From positions 1 to 5,084 of the forward strand of contig JAAYUT010000280.1 in NCBI GenBank assembly GCA_012517485.1: DNA of 5,084 bases. Reading direction: 5' to 3'. Under the pieces are notes generated by a model. The model ran no database searches. It worked only from the letters and a program-made list of their open reading frames with translations, and was not told the DNA's origin. A program made the translations under genes and the position numbers. The stretch is from Candidatus Atribacter fermentans (GTDB lineage: Bacteria; Atribacterota; Atribacteria; Atribacterales; Atribacteraceae). Positions 1-4,471 of this stretch are shown here, piece after piece; the stretch's first letter is position 1; each line of letters begins with the position of its first letter.

Positions 1-29
1 GGAAAAGCACCGCTCAGGATGACGCATAA
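1..29. repeat. Possible fragment of a dispersed intergenic repeat
   Basis: Read on the minus strand, this edge contains GCGTCATCCTGAGCG. It resembles the start of the GTCATCCTGAGC/GTCATTCTGAG-type intergenic repeats found in many bacterial genomes. Only one copy, cut by the window edge, is present, so repetition cannot be shown here. A short reading frame runs from base 1 to a TGA at 67-69, but 22 codons are too few to claim the end of an upstream gene. Confidence 0.25.
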
Positions 30-124
30 CTATAATTCCTTATCCTTTGACAGAAAAGGGCGAGGATGAGGAAGAAATTTTTACTATTTACAAATCACAA
101 CTCACGATATATTTAGGATGAATT

Positions 125-544
125 ATGCTGATTGTTGTTCACAGTCTTTGGGGCTTAATATTAGCTACACAGACTCAAAATATTTATTTTTTACTTCTTG
201 GTGGAGTAGGGGGGCATCTCCTCCTCGATGTGATTCCCCATCGAGATTTGACAACTGTGCGTCAAGTGATCATAGATATTTTCATAGCAGCAACCTTTTC
301 CGTCCTTTGCCTAAAAATATTTTCTCTCCCTTTTATTTTCATCTGGTCAGTTCTTTTTTCAACTTTGCCTGACATCGAAGTAGCATTTCGCTATTATGGC
401 AAACGGGAAAAAATTTATTTCCCTTCTCATTTGCCATCCTGGCATGGAACTCTTAACTCTCGTCTTGGTGTTTTAATAAATCTTTTCGTTGGATTTATTC
501 TTTTCATGATATTTCTCATAAGTTTAAAAAAGCATTTTAACTAA
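125..544 (+). CDS. Small polytopic membrane protein with His/Asp motifs, function unknown
   Basis: A 139-residue, very hydrophobic protein with about four predicted membrane spans (roughly residues 5-17 with 20-36, 46-64, 66-82 and 112-134). The ATG at 125 is chosen because AGGA at 115-118 lies 6 nt upstream. Polar residues cluster in a pattern: H6, the motif GHLLLDVIPHRD (H31, D35, H39, D41), D51, LPDIE (D83) and SHLPSWHG (H102, H107). Such spacing of His and Asp in a small membrane protein recalls the DUF457/YdjM-type proteins called membrane-bound metal-dependent hydrolases, but this is resemblance from memory, not a match I can prove. No catalytic activity is assigned. The last codons overlap the end of the convergent UroD-like gene by 8 bp. 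No convincing promoter is seen directly upstream, so it may be read from beyond the left edge. It is probably a real gene, given its start signal, full length and internal motif logic. Confidence 0.75.
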   Translation: MLIVVHSLWGLILATQTQNIYFLLLGGVGGHLLLDVIPHRDLTTVRQVIIDIFIAATFSVLCLKIFSLPFIFIWSVLFSTLPDIEVAFRYYGKREKIYFPSHLPSWHGTLNSRLGVLINLFVGFILFMIFLISLKKHFN

Positions 545-1580
545 CTTTCGCTTTTTTTATTACAAATTCTTGTCTCCAATCTTTTCCTGCTTTAAAAAAA
601 GCATCAATATTCTCAAAAGGAACATCCTGAGGGAGATCACATCCTGTGCTGAGAACAAAAGGGGGGTGGTTTTTTGTTTTATCTAAAATTTCCATGGTTT
701 GAATATAGACTTCATTCGGATTAGCAGTAAGTATTTCTATTGGGCTTAAATTACCTATCAGCATAACCTGGGATCCAACGATTTCTGCTGCTTTTTTAAG
801 GTCAACCATACTATCTAAACTTAGACCTGCAACACCTGTATCAGCCATTACTTTTAATAAATGGGTACTATCACCACAAACATGGAGAATAATTTCAATA
901 TCATCGAATATTCCTACCATTTCCCGATAAAGACTGGTCAAACTCTGACGGAATTGAGCCGGTCCAAAAATGACTGCCGTTGGCTCTAATACCATTATCA
1001 TATCAGCTCCTGCATCCCGGAGAGCTTGCATATATCGTATTACAACTTGATAGGAAAACTCGATAGTTTCACGAAACAGCTCAGGCTCAATCAAGCTTTT
1101 AATTGCTAATTCATTAGCCCCAATAAGTAAACCTGCCAAAGTAAGCGGTCCAATGACATAAGCCCCAACTGGGCAGGGGAAGGCACTCCGCATATGATGA
1201 ATAGTTTCAATAAATACTAAAACCCGACCATCACCTAAAATGTCGATTTTACCAAATCTTCTTAAATCTTCATGTGTTTTCACCGGATGATGTTCAACTG
1301 ACGGAGTCTCTTCCAGAGGAAAACGGACTGCTAATCCTAAAGCGCTCGCTTCAACAGAAAGATCCATCATAAAAAACATAGCATCTGGTTGAAAACGATC
1401 ATAAAGCCGACTGAGTGATTGAAATTGAACGATATGATTAAACTGATTTTGTTTTATAGTCGTTTTAGTTAATTGGAGGCCTGGATAACCCATTAAAGGA
1501 ACAATAGGTCGTCTTCCTTGTTCATAAAGCGTTTTCGCTAGCGATGATAGAGAAAACCGTTGCTGCGTTCTTATTGACAT
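537..1580 (-). CDS. Uroporphyrinogen decarboxylase-family protein, MtaA/CmuA-like methylcobamide methyltransferase
   Basis: A 347-residue, probably cytoplasmic TIM-barrel protein of the UroD superfamily (PF01208). Details point to the MtaA/MtbA/CmuA branch rather than haem synthesis: DLSVEASALG (D73, E77), GPLTLAG (144-150), GLSLDS (252-257), and a zinc site made of HVCG (H233, C235) with STGCDLP (C314). Members of this branch use a Zn-bound thiol to move a methyl group between a corrinoid protein and an acceptor such as coenzyme M; in bacteria the acceptor is often unknown. The N-terminal RRPIVPLMGYPG segment is also typical. A longer frame starts at GTG 1589, but GAGGTGAT at 1585-1592 overlaps that start and is well placed for ATG 1580, so the shorter form is preferred. 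It has its own promoter. No corrinoid protein, MtaB-type partner or reactivase gene lies in the window, so substrate and acceptor remain open. The 3' end overlaps the convergent membrane protein gene. Confidence 0.88.
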   Translation of the reverse strand: MSIRTQQRFSLSSLAKTLYEQGRRPIVPLMGYPGLQLTKTTIKQNQFNHIVQFQSLSRLYDRFQPDAMFFMMDLSVEASALGLAVRFPLEETPSVEHHPVKTHEDLRRFGKIDILGDGRVLVFIETIHHMRSAFPCPVGAYVIGPLTLAGLLIGANELAIKSLIEPELFRETIEFSYQVVIRYMQALRDAGADMIMVLEPTAVIFGPAQFRQSLTSLYREMVGIFDDIEIILHVCGDSTHLLKVMADTGVAGLSLDSMVDLKKAAEIVGSQVMLIGNLSPIEILTANPNEVYIQTMEILDKTKNHPPFVLSTGCDLPQDVPFENIDAFFKAGKDWRQEFVIKKAKVS

Positions 1581-1584
1581 CACC

Positions 1585-1592
1585 ATCACCTC
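1585..1592 (-). promoter_or_regulatory. Ribosome binding site deciding the UroD-like start
   Basis: Minus-strand GAGGTGAT matches the anti-Shine-Dalgarno sequence over 8 bases and ends 4 nt before ATG 1580 (8 nt counting from GAGG). The in-frame GTG 1589 and ATG 1586 lie inside this site and cannot use it. Confidence 0.7.
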
Positions 1593-1626
1593 ATATATAT
1601 ATATAAATCAATAAATTATATTTAAT

Positions 1627-1655
1627 ATAATATAATTGGTTTTTGATTTTGTCAA
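1627..1655 (-). promoter_or_regulatory. Sigma-70 promoter of the UroD-like gene
   Basis: Minus strand: a perfect -35 TTGACA at 1650-1655, a 17-nt spacer, and -10 TATTAT at 1627-1632 (5 of 6 to consensus). Transcription should begin near 1620, giving a leader of about 40 nt that is almost purely A/U and contains an alternating TA run just before the ribosome binding site. The gene should therefore be transcribed independently of the yjbQ operon upstream. Confidence 0.75.
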
Positions 1656-1783
1656 TAATTATATAAAATATTTATATATTTATATAAATTGCTTCACAAA
1701 GGCTTTTGTCTTTTGATTTTTTAATAATGATAATTAAATTTGATCAAAATATATTTATTATTTACTTATATATATGAACTGAA

Positions 1784-2062
1784 TCAAAAATTTTTTTCCA
1801 TATATTTCATAATTTCCGTTAGTGCTTTGGTTCGGTTTTCTCCATTCCCTTTAGGATTATTTTCATCAAGACATTCCTCCAAGTATTTTTTTAAAATTTC
1901 CGTATGAGATCGACGGAGCAGGGAAATGGTTGCTAATATTTGTTTTAAGATATCAACATAAGCAGCATCGTCATGAATGAGACGAATAACAGCATCGAGT
2001 TGTCCTCGAGCATTATTTAATAGCTTCAAGCTTTTATTAGGTGTAACCTTGCGTCCCCTCAT
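1784..2062 (-). CDS. CsoR/RcnR/FrmR-family (DUF156) transcriptional regulator with altered ligand residues
   Basis: A 92-residue, all-helical protein. The ARGQLDAVIRLI segment and the VDILKQILATISLL segment are the signatures of the CsoR/RcnR/FrmR family (PF02583). These are DNA-binding repressors that release DNA when metal, formaldehyde or sulfane sulfur binds at conserved positions. Aligned by eye to M. tuberculosis CsoR (C36, H61, C65), this protein has Tyr, Tyr and Cys: YVDIL replaces CVDVM, and KYLEEC replaces NHLETC. A canonical Cu(I) site, or the two-Cys CstR site, is therefore missing. The inducer is unknown. ATG 2062 overlaps the yjbQ TGA as ATGA, and GGGTGA at 2070-2075 lies 7 nt upstream. 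A 15-nt longer frame starting at TTG 2077 is less likely. It is transcribed with yjbQ. No clear terminator follows, and no G/C-tract CsoR-type operator is visible near the operon promoter. Confidence 0.85.
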   Translation of the reverse strand: MRGRKVTPNKSLKLLNNARGQLDAVIRLIHDDAAYVDILKQILATISLLRRSHTEILKKYLEECLDENNPKGNGENRTKALTEIMKYMEKNF

Positions 2063-2451
2063 ATTGTTTTCACCCAAATTTTCCGAGACCGAGGTCCATC
2101 AAATTCACAGAAAAAGACTCCTTGCCAAGTGCCAAGCATTAAATCACCCTCCTTTATTATTAATAGCACAGAAGACCCCAATAACGAAGCTTTAATGTGT
2201 GCCGGAGAATTTCCCTCTTGGTGTAAATAATCAAAACGGTTGGGGACCATAACATTTAGCATCCTTGCGATATCATTAACTACATCAGGATCGGCGTTTT
2301 CATTTATGGTTATTCCAGCGGTTGTATGGGGAATTTGAATAATTGCTATACCATCTTTAGTTCCCGAATTTTTTACTACATCCCGTATCGTTTTTGTTAT
2401 GGGAATAAACTCTTCTTGCTTTTTTGTTTGCAACTGAATTTCGGTAAACAC
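2059..2451 (-). CDS. yjbQ: YjbQ/UPF0047 family protein, possible secondary thiamine-phosphate synthase
   Basis: A 130-residue member of the YjbQ/UPF0047 family (PF01894), recognised by three consecutive family motifs: HTTAGITINENADPDV, then EGNSPAHIKASLLGSS, then LGTWQGVFFCEFDGPRSR. The conserved His and Glu residues (HTT, QEGN, AHIK, EFDGPR) form the putative active site of this small beta-sandwich protein. E. coli YjbQ and relatives have been reported to replace ThiE weakly, joining the thiazole and pyrimidine moieties, but the true role is not settled. No other thiamine gene or TPP riboswitch is present here. The GTG start at 2451 is chosen over the longer TTG frame from 2502. AAAGGAG at 2460-2466 lies 8 nt upstream, the length fits the family's roughly 130-140 residues, and TTG 2502 falls inside the -35 box. 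It is the first gene of an operon with the downstream CsoR-like regulator (4-bp ATGA overlap). Confidence 0.93.
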   Translation of the reverse strand: MFTEIQLQTKKQEEFIPITKTIRDVVKNSGTKDGIAIIQIPHTTAGITINENADPDVVNDIARMLNVMVPNRFDYLHQEGNSPAHIKASLLGSSVLLIIKEGDLMLGTWQGVFFCEFDGPRSRKIWVKTI

Positions 2452-2459
2452 TCCTATTG

Positions 2460-2466
2460 CTCCTTT
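2460..2466 (-). promoter_or_regulatory. Ribosome binding site deciding the yjbQ start
   Basis: Minus-strand AAAGGAG, 8 nt before GTG 2451. No comparable site precedes TTG 2502, the start of the longest frame. Confidence 0.75.
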
Positions 2467-2473
2467 CACTTCA

Positions 2474-2502
2474 ATTTTAAAAAGCTTAAGGTTTTCGTTC
2501 AA
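2474..2502 (-). promoter_or_regulatory. Promoter of the yjbQ-csoR-like operon
   Basis: Minus strand: -35 TTGAAC at 2497-2502, a 17-nt spacer, and -10 TAAAAT at 2474-2479. Transcription would start near 2467, immediately before the ribosome binding site, giving a leader of about 16 nt. A leader this short leaves no space for a riboswitch if this promoter is the one used. Confidence 0.6.
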
Positions 2503-2871
2503 GGATTGTTCTTGAAAAAAGTCGTTTATAAAATAACCAATATCTCAAAGAAAAAGATGAGTCAATAAATTAATTTTTGCTTATCATGTATCATGAGATT
2601 CTATCCAACCTTGTTCTCTTAAAAAAGTAATTATTTAAAAGGTAAGAATTCTTCTAAGGGAAAAGAATTTTATTTGAAAGTGTATTTTTTCTTTTTTGAT
2701 GAAAACTTCTTTGATTTGGTTTCCAAGAGGCAAAATTCATATGCCAAAAGGCATTACACGATAATATTGAGGTTAATCCCAAACAATACACACCCTTTTT
2801 CATTCTATCATATCCCTAAATAAGTCACTATGAAATTTAAAATAAAAATTGTTTTTTATCCGCATTCCATC
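2503..2871. other. Divergent intergenic stretch without a recognised gene
   Basis: About 370 bp of A/T-rich DNA between the yjbQ and DUF362 promoters. All frames are short. I see only minor symmetric sequences: AAGAATTCTT at 2644-2653 and a 5-bp hairpin, ATGCC/GGCAT with an AAAA loop, at 2741-2754. The latter lacks a T-run on the + strand. No RNA family or operator is recognised. Confidence 0.6.
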
Positions 2872-2880
2872 TGTTATACT
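2872..2880 (+). promoter_or_regulatory. Extended -10 promoter of the DUF362 gene
   Basis: TGTTATACT is an extended -10 element (TGn plus TATACT at 2875-2880, 5 of 6 to consensus). The -35 region is only T-rich (TTTTTT at 2852-2857, 17-nt spacing), which fits extended -10 promoters. The start site would be near 2887, giving a leader of about 36 nt that includes GGAGGTG. Confidence 0.55.
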
Positions 2881-2922
2881 TAAAAAAATTGGTGGCTATT
2901 TTTTTATGCTTGGAGGTGCTAA

Positions 2923-4038
2923 ATGCCTTCTCCTGTTTTTTTTATTAGCTTGAGAGCTGATAATGAAAAAAATTCGGTTCTACAGAAAGTGAAAAGAATG
3001 ACCGGTCAACTCCTTGATAAACGCTTAAAATCTGGTGATTTAGTTGCAGTGAAACTCCATTTTGGAGAAAGAGGAAACCATGGTTTTATCCAACCGGTTT
3101 TTTTACGTTATATTGTTGAAGAAGTTAAAGAAAGAGGGGGGAAGCCTTTTCTTACCGATACGAACACTCTTTATACCGGTTTTCGTCATAATGCTGTTGA
3201 TCATCTTGAAACTGCAACGTTTCATGGTTTCCATTATGCAACCGTTCCGGCTCCCCTTATCATTGCTGATGGTCTTCGCGGGAGTGATTTTTTTGAAATT
3301 GAAATTAATCAAAAACATTTTAAAAAAGTCAAGATTGCTTCAGCGATCCATGAAGCTGATTTTTTGCTCGTTGTTACCCATGTAAAAGGACATGTTGAAG
3401 CTGGATTAGGTGGATCAATCAAAAACATTGGCATGGGTTGTGTTGCTCGTTCTGGTAAGCAGATGCAACATGGGGAAACTTTTATTCCTGATCCTGATCC
3501 GCAAAAATGCATTGGATGTCGGCGCTGTATCATTCACTGTCCAACCCAAGCTCTCTCTCTTGATGACAATCATAAGGCAAAAGCACAAAAAGATCTTTGT
3601 ATCGGTTGTGCTGAATGTGTAGTTTATTGCCCAACTGGTGCCATTGCTATCTCTTGGTCTTCTTCAGCCTCTCTTTTACAAGAAAGGATGGTTGAACATG
3701 CCTTCGGAGTCTTAAAAGATAAAATGGCTAAATGTCTTTTTATTAATTTTTTAACCGATATTAGTCCTGATTGTGATTGTTGTGATTGGCATGATGCCAG
3801 TCTGGTTCCCGATATTGGTATTTTAGGAAGCCATGATTTGGTGGCTGTCGACTTTGCTTCCGCCGACCTTATTAACCGTTCGATCGGACTCCATAACTCG
3901 TCACTTAGCCATGCTTATCAAGGTGGTCAAGATAAGTTTCTCGACGTCCATCCTATTGCAGATTGGCGGATTCAGATTGACTATGCTCAGTCAATTGGAT
4001 TAGGGAGTACCGATTATACTCTGAAGGAAGTAAAATAG
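2923..4038 (+). CDS. DUF362 protein with two [4Fe-4S] ferredoxin motifs
   Basis: A 371-residue, presumably cytoplasmic Fe-S protein with a DUF362 core (COG2768-like) interrupted by a bacterial ferredoxin module. The N-terminal part carries VKLHFGERGNHGFIQP (43-58), then a family-typical glycine-rich segment from H153 to H183 (VKGHVEAGLGG, KNIGMGC, SGKQMQHGE). The ferredoxin module has two complete CxxCxxCxxxCP motifs: C196/C199/C202/C206 and C226/C229/C232/C236, enough for two [4Fe-4S] clusters. The C-terminal part has DCDCCDWHD (C284, C286, C287), followed by VPDIGILGSHDLVAVDFASADLIN (294-317), also family-typical as I remember it. The family is common in anaerobes and is presumed to act in electron transfer or redox chemistry, but its reaction is unknown. 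GGAGGTG at 2912-2918 supports ATG 2923. It appears to be a single-gene transcript with its own promoter, ending at a weak terminator and converging on tRNA-Pro. The identification of family and clusters is firm; the function is not. Confidence 0.92.
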   Translation: MPSPVFFISLRADNEKNSVLQKVKRMTGQLLDKRLKSGDLVAVKLHFGERGNHGFIQPVFLRYIVEEVKERGGKPFLTDTNTLYTGFRHNAVDHLETATFHGFHYATVPAPLIIADGLRGSDFFEIEINQKHFKKVKIASAIHEADFLLVVTHVKGHVEAGLGGSIKNIGMGCVARSGKQMQHGETFIPDPDPQKCIGCRRCIIHCPTQALSLDDNHKAKAQKDLCIGCAECVVYCPTGAIAISWSSSASLLQERMVEHAFGVLKDKMAKCLFINFLTDISPDCDCCDWHDASLVPDIGILGSHDLVAVDFASADLINRSIGLHNSSLSHAYQGGQDKFLDVHPIADWRIQIDYAQSIGLGSTDYTLKEVK

Positions 4039-4042
4039 GACT

Positions 4043-4076
4043 GGGAATCTTAATAAGATTACCTTTTGTTTCTTTC
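4043..4076 (+). terminator. Probable weak intrinsic terminator of the DUF362 gene
   Basis: Five bases after the stop codon, GG-g-AATCTT pairs with AAGATT-a-CC across an AAT loop (4043-4063), with one internal mismatch. The T-rich run TTTTGTTTCTTT follows directly. The stem is A/T-rich, so termination may be partial; this would matter because the facing tRNA gene lies about 90 bp further on. Confidence 0.45.
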
Positions 4077-4160
4077 AAACTGAAGAAAAAATTGCCTACC
4101 GTTTTATAATCGTAACCTTTTATTCTATCCTGACGATATGAATCCATATCTTGAGAAACC

Positions 4161-4239
4161 TGGTCGGGGCGAGAGGATTTGAACCTCCGGCCCCCTGCGC
4201 CCAAGGCAGGTGCGCTAAACCAAACTGCGCTACGCCCCG
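4161..4239 (-). tRNA. tRNA-Pro (anticodon UGG), CCA encoded
   Basis: The minus strand folds into a complete cloverleaf. The acceptor is CGGGGCG paired with CGCCCCG, followed by discriminator A. The D stem is GCGC/GCGC with an 11-nt loop, the anticodon stem is CCTGC/GCAGG with loop CTTGGGC, the variable loop has five bases, and the T arm has loop TTCAAAT. The anticodon TGG is at 4201-4203 and reads CCN proline codons, mainly CCA and CCG. The 3' CCA is encoded at 4161-4163. The body is 76 nt, or 79 with CCA; the extra length over E. coli tRNA-Pro(UGG) lies in the D loop. The gene stands alone with its own promoter, separated from the M16 peptidase gene by a strong terminator. No structural defect is seen. 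Confidence 0.97.
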
Positions 4240-4249
4240 ACAATCATGG

Positions 4250-4278
4250 ATTATAACAAACTCTGACATGAATAACAA
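4250..4278 (-). promoter_or_regulatory. Promoter of the tRNA-Pro gene
   Basis: Minus strand: a consensus extended -10, TGTTATAAT (TATAAT at 4250-4255, TGT at 4256-4258), with -35 TTGTTA at 4273-4278 and a 17-nt spacer. The -10 ends 10 nt before the tRNA 5' end, so the primary transcript would carry only a few leader bases for RNase P to remove. Confidence 0.75.
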
Positions 4279-4300
4279 TAATGTTGAAGAAAAAAGTCCT

Positions 4301-4347
4301 AAAAACACTTATGGGGAGTTGGACGGGCGTCCAACTCCCCATAAGTG
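4301..4347 (-). terminator. Strong intrinsic terminator after the M16 peptidase gene, 20-bp perfect inverted repeat
   Basis: The arms at 4306-4325 and 4328-4347 are perfect reverse complements over 20 bp around a GG centre (hairpin loop GGGC, about 19 bp of stem). On the minus strand the hairpin is followed at once by TTTTT (4301-4305), then AGGAC and six more T. On the + strand no T-run follows, so it works in the minus direction only. It lies about 125 nt after the peptidase stop and about 23 nt before the tRNA -35 box, so it isolates the two. The stem is longer than most terminators; see findings for the alternative of a repeated element. Confidence 0.8.
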
Positions 4348-4471
4348 CAAGGAGGGGAAAGATTCTTTATATTTTTAAAATTCTTATTTATAATTTCTTG
4401 GCCTTGTTCCAAAAAGCATTATATATTTATTTTAAAGAATGTCAAGAGTTTCTTTTAAAAATATTTTAAAA

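Noticed and set aside
1..69. Open frame from the left edge to TGA at 67-69 as the end of an upstream gene
   Set aside because: Only 22 codons, no recognisable motif, and the first bases look like an intergenic repeat fragment.
118..372. 84-codon + frame starting at ATG 118
   Set aside because: It overlaps the membrane protein in another frame, its ATG lies in the ribosome binding site of that gene, and its protein has no family signature.
2452..2502. TPP riboswitch upstream of yjbQ, suggested by its proposed thiamine role
   Set aside because: No CTGAGA or other thi-box core is present, and the predicted leader is only about 16 nt.
2452..2520. CsoR-type operator near the yjbQ promoter
   Set aside because: The expected inverted repeat with a G/C tract is absent; only short A/T palindromes occur, so autoregulation cannot be claimed.
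2699..2764. 21-codon ORF (ATG 2699) in the divergent gap
   Set aside because: Preceded by a T-rich run without a ribosome binding site; no motif. Probably chance.
4161..4239. tRNA-Pro as an integration (att) site of a mobile element
   Set aside because: No integrase and no direct repeat of the tRNA 3' end were seen in the window.
3953..4308. Two minus-strand ORFs and one plus-strand ORF crossing the tRNA gene
   Set aside because: Their apparently meaningful segments (GGRRFKSSRPD, GARGFEPPAPC) are the well-known translations of a tRNA T-arm, not proteins.
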